From: a virus
Direction: 5' to 3' (one strand)
IMG/VR virus record: IMGVR_UViG_3300026256_000121
Span: 1-64,000 of that record
Length of the DNA: 64,000 nucleotides
Position 1 is the stretch's first letter, and each line of letters starts with the position of its first letter. The position numbers and the translations under genes were made by a program. A model generated the notes under the pieces. The model did not search any database and had not been told where the DNA came from. It saw nothing but the letters and a program-made list of their open reading frames with translations. Shown piece by piece: positions 41,962-50,035 of this stretch.

Positions 41962-43447
41962 CTTTTGCTAGTTTCGTAGCTGTAGCATACATAACTGCTT
42001 TAGCGTCATCACCATAGCGTTTTGCGAAGCCTTTTTTGTCTTTTTTCATACCTTTAACAATACGTTCTTTGTCTTTTTCTTGACCTTTTGTAAGCTCACG
42101 CTCTGTAGCTGGATTTCGTCCTTTTCTAGCCAACTGTCTTGGAGAATTATCTATATCATGTATAGTATAATTTTTACCGTCCCAATCAACATCCTGTCCT
42201 GACAGGAGTTCGTAAATTTTCTTTAGTAATTTTGGGTCGTATTCTGATTTGCCATATCCTTTTTGTGGCTGTCTAACTTTATCAGCAACAAAGTCTTTAA
42301 AATCGCTGTATTTCATTTTTAAATCACCTTCAATAATAGTAGATTCTTTAAAATGTTGTTGTAAGTTTTTAGCAGTTCTTTCAAACTTATGGTCTTTATG
42401 TTTAAAGCCCACTCCACCAGCACCTTCCCATTTAGCAACATTTTGCCCAAAGTCATCAATTAAGATGTTTGGTGTTCCATCTTTTTGTACAGCATATTGT
42501 TTTTTATTAGTTGTAATAATAACATCATCGGGTGGAAATGCTTTTAAATTCTTTTGCACCCATTCTCTTTTACTAGGCTCAACTCTATGATCGTCTGCCA
42601 TCGGTGCAGAAAGAATTATGTAACTTCCTTTAATTTGTTTAATAATGCCTAATAGATTATCGGCATTAGATGTTGGTTTTAGTTTAGTCCAAAAGTCTGG
42701 AGTATTTCTAATTTTATCAAGTCCTACATTTACATTCGAAATGTCTTTCCAAGTTTTAACTCCCATTAATTTAGTCCAAGCACTAAAGAAATCTACAAGT
42801 ACTCCATCCATGTCTACATAAATTTTGCTGTTACTTGATAAACCTTTAGCTTCTTTTTCTTGTAGGTTATCTGGAACATCAAATTGCCATACTTTACCCT
42901 TACCAGTTGTTCTTATTGCCGCGGTAAGTCTTGTATTACCACCTACAAGCTCTAACCATCCATCACTATAACTTGCAACAATAGGTAATTCAATTTTACC
43001 TGTTTGTAATTGTTGTACTACTCTTTTTTTCCGTACAGGATCTATTTTATCCCAATCTTTTACGTTACCAGCTTCAGTATTTTTAATCTTTTTAACTGTT
43101 TCAGCATCATAGTCTACTACTTTACCTTTTTTAGCAAGAGCAATCCATTTATCTTTACCTATATTTTTAAATTCCTTGTAACGTTTTGCTTCGCCCCATT
43201 CATTATCAAAGTTAGGGTCAGTATATGCAATAGAGTTTTTTGATTCTGACATTCCTAAATTAAAAAGTGTATTAGGGTTAGTATTTTTGTATGCTTTATC
43301 GTGCATAAAGTAGCCAGGACGGCCATCTTTGTCAACTTTGTTTCCGAATTTAGCGGCTTGTTTTTTAATTTCGTCAGGGCCTACGTCAGATGTTTGATTC
43401 TGCTTTGTAATTCTGCCGACACCTTCGTATAACTGACGTAATTTCAT
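41957..43447 (-). CDS. ParB-like / HAD nucleotidase fusion, candidate internal head protein (496 aa)
   Basis: The ATG at 43447 overlaps the previous stop (TAATG); a TTG 12 bases earlier is less likely. The N-terminus MKLRQLYEGVG has LYE before G, a prohead-protease-like site. Residues ~130-200 resemble a ParB-like fold (ASYSDGWLELVGGNTRLTAA), and residues ~205-370 a HAD 5'(3')-nucleotidase (IYVDMDGVLVDFFSAW, NILIDDFGQNVAKWEGAGG). The C-terminus (KRYGDDAKAVMYATATKLA) is a tail I recall from many marine phage proteins. Confidence 0.65.
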   Translation of the reverse strand: MKLRQLYEGVGRITKQNQTSDVGPDEIKKQAAKFGNKVDKDGRPGYFMHDKAYKNTNPNTLFNLGMSESKNSIAYTDPNFDNEWGEAKRYKEFKNIGKDKWIALAKKGKVVDYDAETVKKIKNTEAGNVKDWDKIDPVRKKRVVQQLQTGKIELPIVASYSDGWLELVGGNTRLTAAIRTTGKGKVWQFDVPDNLQEKEAKGLSSNSKIYVDMDGVLVDFFSAWTKLMGVKTWKDISNVNVGLDKIRNTPDFWTKLKPTSNADNLLGIIKQIKGSYIILSAPMADDHRVEPSKREWVQKNLKAFPPDDVIITTNKKQYAVQKDGTPNILIDDFGQNVAKWEGAGGVGFKHKDHKFERTAKNLQQHFKESTIIEGDLKMKYSDFKDFVADKVRQPQKGYGKSEYDPKLLKKIYELLSGQDVDWDGKNYTIHDIDNSPRQLARKGRNPATERELTKGQEKDKERIVKGMKKDKKGFAKRYGDDAKAVMYATATKLAKA

Positions 43448-44049
43448 TATGCCGCCCAAACATGAGTTGCACCACGTTGTTTTCCAATACGTGCAATTTT
43501 ATTCATCATCATTATTACTTCATTAAAGTAACCTTCACGTTTGCCGCCACCAATCATTGTAGCACCGCCGCCACTTTTATCTACTGTAGTAGGTTCCTCT
43601 GCTGAACGTTTGCCTATATGTCGTTTTAACCATTGAGTAGTGAATGCAATGAACTCGTCTATAGGGACATTAGAGTCCGGATCTCCAAATCCAAGCTCGT
43701 CAAACACTTCACGCATATTTGAATTAGACAAATTTAAATCTAGTTCTGGATCGTAATCAGGATTTTCAGGTGGTTCTTCATCACCATACATATACTTGTC
43801 TGAATTTTTATAAAAGTCATCACCATAACGGCTTCCTGAATCAGTATCGCTAGTCCAGTAACCTTTTTCTTTGTCTTTATGACCTGCGGCAAAGCTCATA
43901 CTTTCATTAGCTTTATTATTGCCTTTGTTTTTAAAGTCAAATCTGTTATTTGGACCAATACCTTTTTTATGTATTAAACCTTGTGGCTTAATTGTTTGAG
44001 GCATTATTATCCATTCTTGTTTGTAACCTAAAACTTCAGTTATTTTCAT
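43447..44049 (-). CDS. Protein of unknown function (200 aa), head-block member
   Basis: Starts MKITEVLGYKQEW, resembling the other short amphipathic N-termini in this block. The middle is charged and Asp/Asn-rich, and the C-terminal third is helical with EVIMMMNKIARIGKQRG. It overlaps both neighbours by one or four bases. Function unknown. Confidence 0.5.
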   Translation of the reverse strand: MKITEVLGYKQEWIIMPQTIKPQGLIHKKGIGPNNRFDFKNKGNNKANESMSFAAGHKDKEKGYWTSDTDSGSRYGDDFYKNSDKYMYGDEEPPENPDYDPELDLNLSNSNMREVFDELGFGDPDSNVPIDEFIAFTTQWLKRHIGKRSAEEPTTVDKSGGGATMIGGGKREGYFNEVIMMMNKIARIGKQRGATHVWAA

Positions 44050-44264
44050 TTTTTACGCCCCCTAAATGGTACGTTACTTGCAACCATGAAAGGTCTACTA
44101 AACCAAAGTTTGAACCAATCTTCTGTACCTGGTTTAATACCTTGTTCTTTTTCTTTTTTCTTTAATGCCGCGGCAGTTATACTAGGATTCTCGTCTATTT
44201 TGTATTCAGAGTATCCTTGAAACTCGTTAACCCCTGCTAATTGTTTTAATCTTTCTATATCCAT
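44046..44264 (-). CDS. Small phage protein (72 aa) with MDIERLKQLAG start
   Basis: MDIERLKQLAGVNEFQ is an N-terminus I recall from small marine phage proteins; it resembles a packaging leader, but no clear cleavage site follows. The C-terminus is basic (FRGRKK). It overlaps the next gene by 4 bases (ATGA). Confidence 0.5.
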   Translation of the reverse strand: MDIERLKQLAGVNEFQGYSEYKIDENPSITAAALKKKEKEQGIKPGTEDWFKLWFSRPFMVASNVPFRGRKK

Positions 44265-44265
44265 T

Positions 44266-44439
44266 TTACTTTTTATCTATTCCACAATATTTACTTGCTT
44301 CGTCTACTTTGCCCATGCTAATTTTATGAAATGTTTTCATAATGTTTTTATGCTTTACGTTATTCGGACATGAACATTGCCATTGATACATCGCTTCGCA
44401 TTTTACACAATATCTAGACTTTAGTTTACTGATTAGAAT
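44266..44439 (-). CDS. Candidate small zinc-ribbon ORF with non-ATG start
   Basis: The frame fills the gap between 44264 and the gene upstream. It encodes SRYCVKCEAMYQWQCSCPNN and a basic helical tail with a further Cys near the end. AAGGAG lies just before, but only ATT (44439) or ATC (44433) are available as full-length starts; the first ATG would lose the CxxC. The cysteine pattern makes it worth listing. Confidence 0.4.
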   Translation of the reverse strand: MLISKLKSRYCVKCEAMYQWQCSCPNNVKHKNIMKTFHKISMGKVDEASKYCGIDKK

Positions 44440-45442
44440 CTCCTTCTATTCGGGTTACGTTACTTGCGTCAAAGATTAATAAACCTTCAACAGCTTTATC
44501 ACTAACTACTCCATCATATCCTGCTTCTTTTAAGTCCATTGTTAGTATTGCTGAGTACATTTTATCTCCAGTATACTCCCAAGGTTTAAGTCCCATTTTT
44601 GCTTTGATATCTGCTACTTCGTCGCTTTGATAATCAGCTATTTTTAACCCTGGCTTTACTTTATACTTAACAATCTCACCATCAGCACCATGATGTATTG
44701 AAAATGCATTCGCGGCAGACTCAGTCCATGTAAGATAAACTCCTCTACCTAATGCACCTAGTCCTAAACCTTTGCCCCCTTTACCTTCTCCTCGGTAAAA
44801 TACGCCGTCTTCTTTCTTATATAAATGTGGATAAAAATCTGCTTCTGATTCTATTACTTGTATAGCTTCGCCTTGTATTCCTAATCCAGCACGAACTTTA
44901 TTGTATAACATTTTTCCTACTTTAGGATCTTTGCTACAAACACCAGATCTAAATGATTCAATGTCTCCGTCAACTGCCGCTTGTTTCATTTTACTAGCAC
45001 TCATACCTTCAGCACCTTCGGCATCTGGATCTCGTTGTCCTGCACTTATAACATTTATGGAATTAAATTGATAATCATCGCCACCGTTGTATTTGTTTAG
45101 TAATGTATCAAAAGATTCTACACGATCGTCACCAGCTACGTAGATAAGATCAGTATATTTTCTACTGTAAAGAAATTTGCAACAATCAATAATAGTTCTA
45201 ACACTATCATGCCCGATAGTAATTCCATTGCCGAAACATTTACGAGCAAAAAAAACTTTTTCTGCAAATGATAAAGGATCTGTTTTAGGTTTTTGTGTAT
45301 GACTTAAAAATAGGAAAGGATCGCCTGGCTGACTTGTAATTACATCAACTAATTTAGCGTGTCCAATTGTAGGAGGATTCATTCGCCCGAAGGCAAATAC
45401 AGCCGTTTTCCCGTCAGCTTCAGTAAGTTGTCGTAAGAGCAT
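44426..45442 (-). CDS. NMN-adenylyltransferase-like / ADP-ribosyltransferase-like fusion
   Basis: Residues ~10-200: AFGRMNPPTIGHAKLV is the HxGH nucleotidyltransferase motif and GMSASKMKQAA the C-terminal substrate motif, as in NMN adenylyltransferases. Residues ~205-338: VFYRGEGKGGKGLGLGALG, GRGVYLTWTESAANAF and AGYDGVVSDKAVEGLLIFD match ADP-ribosyltransferase (ART) folds. The N-terminus MLLRQLTEADG has LTE before A, like a prohead-protease site; T4 Alt is an ART with such a leader. A packaged, injected NAD-active protein is inferred. Confidence 0.65.
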   Translation of the reverse strand: MLLRQLTEADGKTAVFAFGRMNPPTIGHAKLVDVITSQPGDPFLFLSHTQKPKTDPLSFAEKVFFARKCFGNGITIGHDSVRTIIDCCKFLYSRKYTDLIYVAGDDRVESFDTLLNKYNGGDDYQFNSINVISAGQRDPDAEGAEGMSASKMKQAAVDGDIESFRSGVCSKDPKVGKMLYNKVRAGLGIQGEAIQVIESEADFYPHLYKKEDGVFYRGEGKGGKGLGLGALGRGVYLTWTESAANAFSIHHGADGEIVKYKVKPGLKIADYQSDEVADIKAKMGLKPWEYTGDKMYSAILTMDLKEAGYDGVVSDKAVEGLLIFDASNVTRIEGDSNQ

Positions 45443-45786
45443 TAATAATCACCTTTTTCAATTAGCTCCATTTCTTCGCCATAGATTTTTTCAATTAACG
45501 CATCAATTTCTTCGCTTTGCATCAAATCCTCTGGACGTTTAGGAATACTATATTTTGCACAATAGTGATTAATACCTTTGTTTACCATAGGCAATATTGC
45601 CTTTTTTGTATCAATTGGATTGCCTTGTTTTAGACGATCTTGCATATTAGCAATAGTTGGATAATACTGTTTACGATAAAACATAGGGTCGTTCTTCATA
45701 TGGACATGAAGGTCACTTACAACATCAAACCCTAAGTTAGGTTTGCTTTCATCGTTATGATCATCTATAAATTCATTAATTTTCAT
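45442..45786 (-). CDS. Protein of unknown function (114 aa), head-block member
   Basis: Starts MKINEFIDDHNDESK, in the style of the other leaders. The rest is helical (VDALIEKIYGEEMELIEKGD-like C-terminus, shortened here). It shares one base with the NMNAT-ART gene and follows the Cys-rich peptide by 2 bases, so all three are co-transcribed from 45923-45930. Confidence 0.45.
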   Translation of the reverse strand: MKINEFIDDHNDESKPNLGFDVVSDLHVHMKNDPMFYRKQYYPTIANMQDRLKQGNPIDTKKAILPMVNKGINHYCAKYSIPKRPEDLMQSEEIDALIEKIYGEEMELIEKGDY

Positions 45787-45788
45787 AG

Positions 45789-45899
45789 TTATTCTTCTTC
45801 TTCTGTTCTAGTACAGCATTCGCAACGCATTGTTGCAGTACACTCACAGGGATCGCAAGTACATTTTTTGTCCTTGCATTGGTCATTATTACAAGCCAT
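45789..45899 (-). CDS. Cysteine-rich metallothionein-like peptide (36 aa)
   Basis: Nine of 36 residues are cysteine: positions 3, 8, 13, 15, 18, 20, 26, 28 and 29, with CTCDPCEC and CECC clusters, and a Glu-rich tail. ATAGGAGG lies 7 bases before the ATG, and a late-type box (45923-45930) precedes it. The arrangement resembles metallothioneins, which bind zinc or copper in thiolate clusters. It is the first gene of the NMNAT-ART operon. Confidence 0.65.
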   Translation of the reverse strand: MACNNDQCKDKKCTCDPCECTATMRCECCTRTEEEE

Positions 45900-45922
45900 G
45901 ATGAAACCTCCTATGTATAGAG

Positions 45923-45930
45923 TATTTATC
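45923..45930 (-). promoter_or_regulatory. T4-late-like promoter box GATAAATA
   Basis: GATAAATA on the minus strand, 24 bases before the Cys-rich peptide ATG, followed by TATACATAGGAGG. Confidence 0.6.
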
Positions 45931-45941
45931 AGACTTTAAGG

Positions 45942-46211
45942 CTAGACAGAAATTTCGATATCGAAGTGATTATAACCTAAATCAAATAGTTTATGAGCAA
46001 TACGCTCAGCTACTACAGTAGATTCAGAATCTTTGAGGTTTTTGTGTGTTTCTACAGTTAATATAACGCCACCTTGTTCAGTTTCACCTATTTCGTAATT
46101 TGTTTCATCTTCAAGTAATGCTTCGTCGGCACATTCGAGGATTGAATCAACTACAACCTCGTCTACATCTTCTGGTTTCTTTTCCCATACTATATTAATA
46201 AAGTGCTTCAT
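45942..46211 (-). CDS. Protein of unknown function (89 aa), acidic
   Basis: An acidic alpha/beta-looking protein: EDVDEVVVDSILECADEALL and GGVILTVETHKNLKDSEST. It follows the structural gene 46221-46562 by 9 bases. Not recognised. Confidence 0.45.
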   Translation of the reverse strand: MKHFINIVWEKKPEDVDEVVVDSILECADEALLEDETNYEIGETEQGGVILTVETHKNLKDSESTVVAERIAHKLFDLGYNHFDIEISV

Positions 46212-46220
46212 ATTACTATC

Positions 46221-46562
46221 CTAATGATTTAATAGTACAGATGTTACTGTACCTGCTGTATATGTTACTGATACTCTAACATATACAAAATTACCGGTAA
46301 AATTCTTAAAATGACTATTGTTTGATGTACTTACTTCTGTACCTACAATATCACCCCAATCAGCTTCAACTGGTGTTGTTGCTAATGTACCTTGCATCTT
46401 AATTGTACCATTAAAGTTGACTAAATTATACTGAACAGTATGAAATCCATCTGCTCTGCCATAATATCCGTCACCTTTATATGCAGTTCCGTTGACAGTC
46501 ACTGAAGTGCTATCACCTGGGTGTACATTTTGGGTTAAAATTGTTTCGCTTGTACTGGACAT
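46221..46562 (-). CDS. Beta-rich virion structural candidate (113 aa)
   Basis: DGYYGRADGFHTVQYNLVNF and GTIKMQGTLATTPVEADWGD are familiar from unnamed structural proteins in marine T4-like phages. The composition is Thr/Val/Gly-rich, beta-type. A GATAAATA box ends only 5 bases before the ATG, with no ribosome-binding site, so a leaderless transcript is possible. Confidence 0.55.
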   Translation of the reverse strand: MSSTSETILTQNVHPGDSTSVTVNGTAYKGDGYYGRADGFHTVQYNLVNFNGTIKMQGTLATTPVEADWGDIVGTEVSTSNNSHFKNFTGNFVYVRVSVTYTAGTVTSVLLNH

Positions 46563-46566
46563 ACTG

Positions 46567-47238
46567 TTATTTATCTACATCTTGCTTTAGAACTATTCTG
46601 TCTACCCTGGTAATATTGCCTGATAAGAAAAGCATTGCAAGGGTTAAAACCTTCTCATCACGCAGATACAAGTATTTGCCATTTACATATCCTTTTTGAG
46701 ATAATCGAGACATAAGCCCTGGACTAACACGGATTTTATCACCATTCTCTTTTGCCCAGTTATAAAAATTATAGTCTATTGAGTTCCCTCCAAGAGTTAC
46801 TTTAAATTCGTACTCAAACGGAGTATTTTTAATAATGATATTCTTATTTTTTAAAAGTAGATCAGCAGTATTATCTGCTGGCTCATAAAAGTCGCTAACA
46901 CGATGAAGTTTTTTACTTACGTGTTTAAGCCATGTATCGTCATTTGAAAAAAGGCCAACTTTACGCTGTTCACAGCGTACCATAAAAGATGATGCACTTT
47001 CAAGTTCACTAAGTAATATTTTTAAATCGTGTAAGTCATCTTGAGTAACATCAATATGCCGCATCGATGGCATATATCGAAGAGTTTCTTTTTCTTCTAA
47101 TTTAAATTGTAAATCGTCGATGACTGTTCTAGCATGACTAAAATTTTTATTACGAAAGATAAACCCTAATGGATTAACAACACCTAATTTATAAAGGTAT
47201 TTGTCATAAAATAGTTTAGTTGTTTCGTGTCGTATCAT
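46567..47238 (-). CDS. Protein of unknown function (223 aa)
   Basis: Starts MIRHETTKLFYDKYLYKLG; mixed alpha/beta, basic, no motif recognised. Parts such as EYEFKVTLGGNSIDYNFYNW and YVNGKYLYLRDEKVLTLAML look like a folded core. Its stop codon lies within the GATAAATA box of the next gene. A late-gene regulator or nucleic-acid binding role cannot be excluded. Confidence 0.5.
   Translation of the reverse strand: MIRHETTKLFYDKYLYKLGVVNPLGFIFRNKNFSHARTVIDDLQFKLEEKETLRYMPSMRHIDVTQDDLHDLKILLSELESASSFMVRCEQRKVGLFSNDDTWLKHVSKKLHRVSDFYEPADNTADLLLKNKNIIIKNTPFEYEFKVTLGGNSIDYNFYNWAKENGDKIRVSPGLMSRLSQKGYVNGKYLYLRDEKVLTLAMLFLSGNITRVDRIVLKQDVDK
46568..46575 (-). promoter_or_regulatory. T4-late-like promoter box GATAAATA, leaderless spacing
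   Basis: It lies immediately before the ATG at 46562; a start site 6-7 bases downstream would coincide with the ATG. Confidence 0.4.
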
Positions 47239-47252
47239 AACCGCCTTCTATA

Positions 47253-49499
47253 TCAATGGACGGTTGCTTTCACGTCCTTGGTATTAGTATTTAAGACAAA
47301 TTCTTCGTCTTTTACATCAATTGTTACAATTCCGCCTGCTTTTAATTCACCGAATAATAATAGTCTAGATAAAGGACGTTTAATGTCGTTATCAATAACA
47401 CGTTGTAAAGGTCTTGCACCCATTTTCTTATTAAACCCTTTATCTACTAATACATCAATAGCTTCGTCGGAAATAGTAATGTCAACATTTTTATCAGTTA
47501 ACATTTTCTTTAACTCTACTAAAAACTTACCAACTATTTTTATCATAGTATTTTTATCTAGTTTATCAAAAGTTATAACACCATCTAATCTATTTCTAAA
47601 TTCTGGCGGAAAAAATTTCTTAAGTTCAGTATCTTCAAATTCGCCTTCGTCATTTCCAAAGCCAATTAATGACCTTTCTGATTCTGCGGCTCCTAAGTTA
47701 GTTGTTAGAATTAAAACAATATTTCTACAATCAGCAGTTTTACCATTACTACCTGTTATAAATCCATTGTCCATTATTTGCAATAGTAACGAGCTAACAT
47801 CTGGATGTGATTTTTCAATTTCGTCTAGTAGTAAAACACAATTAGGAGTTTCCTGTAATGCAGTTATAAGCATTCCAGCATTTTCTTCAAATCCTACGTA
47901 TCCTGGAGGCGAACCAATTAGTTTAGAAACAGAGTGCTTCTCTTGATACTCTGACATGTCAAATCTAATAAGTTTTACACCAAGTTGTTTAGCAAGTTGT
48001 CTTGCAGTTTCTGTTTTACCTATGCCTGTTGGACCCATAAACACAAAAGAACCAATTGGTTTACGTTCTTCTTTAAGTCCTGCTTGTGCAACTAGTATTT
48101 TATCAACTACGTTTGTAATAGCATCATCTTGACCATAAATTTCACCTTTAAGGTTCTTTTCTAAATTAGCAAGATTACTAGTTTCTTTTTCCTTAATTTG
48201 TTCTTCAGGAAGATTAACCATTTTTGCTAATTCAAATTGAATTTCTTCTTCATTTATAACTCTATCTTCAGGATCGTTAAGGTTAAACCTAGAACAAGCA
48301 CAATCAAGTAAGTCAATAGCTTTATCAGGTAATTTTTTATCTGTTTGGTACTTAACACTTAATTTAATAGCCGCATCAACAGCCTCTTCTGTAATAGTAG
48401 TATTGTGAAATTCTTCATAGTATTTCTTAATGCCAAGTAAAATATCTTTTGCAACTTCTTTGCTAGGTTCATCGATTGTAACTCTAGCAAACCTACGCAT
48501 TAATGCTCTGTCATTTTCAAAATATTTACGGTATTCTTCCCATGTAGTAGATGCAACTACTTTAATATTGCCTTTAGTTAATATAGGTTTTAGCATATTT
48601 GCAAGATCGTTTGAACTACTACTACCTGCCGCACCTGCTCCGCTTATCATATGTGCTTCGTCGATAAACATAATAGTCTTTCCACGTTTCTTTAATGCAG
48701 ATATTACAAGTTTAAATCGTTCTTCAAAATCACCTCTATACTTACTACCAGCTAACATAGATCCTATGTCTAAGTTATAAACATTATACTCTTGTAGGAA
48801 CTTTGGACATTCTTTCTTGACAATTTTCCAAGCAAGTCCTTCTGCAATAGCAGTTTTACCTACACCAGGATCACCTACAAGTAAACAATTATTTTTAGTT
48901 CTACGTCCAAGGGCTAATGCAATAGTATCCAACTCATCACGTCTACCAACTACAGGATCAATTTTTCCTGAGTCAACTTCTTGATTTAAATTAGTAGTAA
49001 ATGAACGTAATGCCCTACTAGCCAGGCCTTGTGTTTCTTCATCTTCATATGTTGCTTCTAGTTCATTATTTAAATAATCTGAAAATTTAGTTTTGTCGAT
49101 ATTTGCTTTAGAAATATGAAAATATGCCCAAGTTTTTTGTTCATTCATCATACTAAGGAATACATCTGCTATTTCAATTAATTGACGTCCACTAAACAGT
49201 ACCTGAGTAAATGCTCTATTAAGAACACGTTCAACAGCGTGTGTTTTTTTAGGTTTGTATTTTTTACCTTGGACTTCAACAGTTTCAATTGATGTTAAAT
49301 TATTTTTTAGATAATGCTCAATATTCTTTTTAATTAGTTCATGATCAGTGCCAAATCCTTCTAAGATTTTTGAGAAACTTTCTTCACAAAGCATAGCAAA
49401 GAGTAAATGCTCTATAGTTACATACTCGTGTTTTAGCTTTTTCGAAACCTCAACAGCCTTATCAAAAACTAATTGTAATTTTTCGCTTGGTTCAACCAT
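47253..49499 (-). CDS. clpA: ClpA-like AAA+ unfoldase
   Basis: The Clp N-domain (TIEHLLFAMLCEESF) is followed by two AAA+ modules: GDPGVGKTAIAEG at residues 208-220 and GPTGIGKTETARQ near 490. The length of 748 matches E. coli ClpA (758). SLIGFG in the second module sits where the ClpP-binding IGL/IGF loop lies, so it probably docks on host ClpP. No clpP was seen here. It overlaps the deformylase gene by one base. It probably directs host or phage proteins to degradation. Confidence 0.92.
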   Translation of the reverse strand: MVEPSEKLQLVFDKAVEVSKKLKHEYVTIEHLLFAMLCEESFSKILEGFGTDHELIKKNIEHYLKNNLTSIETVEVQGKKYKPKKTHAVERVLNRAFTQVLFSGRQLIEIADVFLSMMNEQKTWAYFHISKANIDKTKFSDYLNNELEATYEDEETQGLASRALRSFTTNLNQEVDSGKIDPVVGRRDELDTIALALGRRTKNNCLLVGDPGVGKTAIAEGLAWKIVKKECPKFLQEYNVYNLDIGSMLAGSKYRGDFEERFKLVISALKKRGKTIMFIDEAHMISGAGAAGSSSSNDLANMLKPILTKGNIKVVASTTWEEYRKYFENDRALMRRFARVTIDEPSKEVAKDILLGIKKYYEEFHNTTITEEAVDAAIKLSVKYQTDKKLPDKAIDLLDCACSRFNLNDPEDRVINEEEIQFELAKMVNLPEEQIKEKETSNLANLEKNLKGEIYGQDDAITNVVDKILVAQAGLKEERKPIGSFVFMGPTGIGKTETARQLAKQLGVKLIRFDMSEYQEKHSVSKLIGSPPGYVGFEENAGMLITALQETPNCVLLLDEIEKSHPDVSSLLLQIMDNGFITGSNGKTADCRNIVLILTTNLGAAESERSLIGFGNDEGEFEDTELKKFFPPEFRNRLDGVITFDKLDKNTMIKIVGKFLVELKKMLTDKNVDITISDEAIDVLVDKGFNKKMGARPLQRVIDNDIKRPLSRLLLFGELKAGGIVTIDVKDEEFVLNTNTKDVKATVH

Positions 49500-50035
49500 T
49501 AAATGACCCTTCTTTTATGTAATTGATCGTATTTTTTTATATACTTGCTTCTTTTCTTTCTAGCCATTTCTAGTCTAAGTTTACTTACTCTATCAATAAA
49601 ATTAATTCCGTATAGGTGATCGTATTCATGCCCAAAGATTCTAGCATTCCAACCTGTTAACTCTATTGTACACTCTTTTCCTGCAATGTCAAGACAGTCT
49701 ACAACCAATCCGTATGGTCTTTTTACTTTTATATATAAAAAAGGAAAACTTAAACATCCTTCTTCGCCTATAAGTGTTTCTTGTGATACATGAGTAATTT
49801 TAGGATTAATTATAGCAAATCCTTTATTATCTTCATATCCTTTTAAGTCTGTAGGCTTTATAACAAATATTTGTGCATCAAGTTCTACTTGATTAGCCGA
49901 TAATCCAATACCTTGCTCTTTATCCATGATTTCTACCATTTCCTTTTCAATAGAAGGTGCATCATGTTCATCAAAATTAAAAGGCTTTACAGTTTTTTCT
50001 AACCAATCATTTGGTGCGTGAATTAATTTCATCAT
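49499..50035 (-). CDS. def: Peptide deformylase
   Basis: All three motifs are present: GIGLSANQV (motif 1), EEGCLSFP (motif 2, metal Cys) and GHEYDHLYG (HExxH-type motif 3). It removes the formyl group from nascent proteins. Marine phages often carry short deformylases; this one (178 residues) is close to bacterial length. It overlaps dnaJ by 29 bases. Confidence 0.95.
   Translation of the reverse strand: MMKLIHAPNDWLEKTVKPFNFDEHDAPSIEKEMVEIMDKEQGIGLSANQVELDAQIFVIKPTDLKGYEDNKGFAIINPKITHVSQETLIGEEGCLSFPFLYIKVKRPYGLVVDCLDIAGKECTIELTGWNARIFGHEYDHLYGINFIDRVSKLRLEMARKKRSKYIKKYDQLHKRRVI

Noticed and set aside
47227-47946. 239-residue plus-strand ORF opposite clpA
   Set aside because: Antisense to a strongly conserved gene; Ser/Leu/Pro-rich composition is typical of shadows of AT-rich coding sequence.
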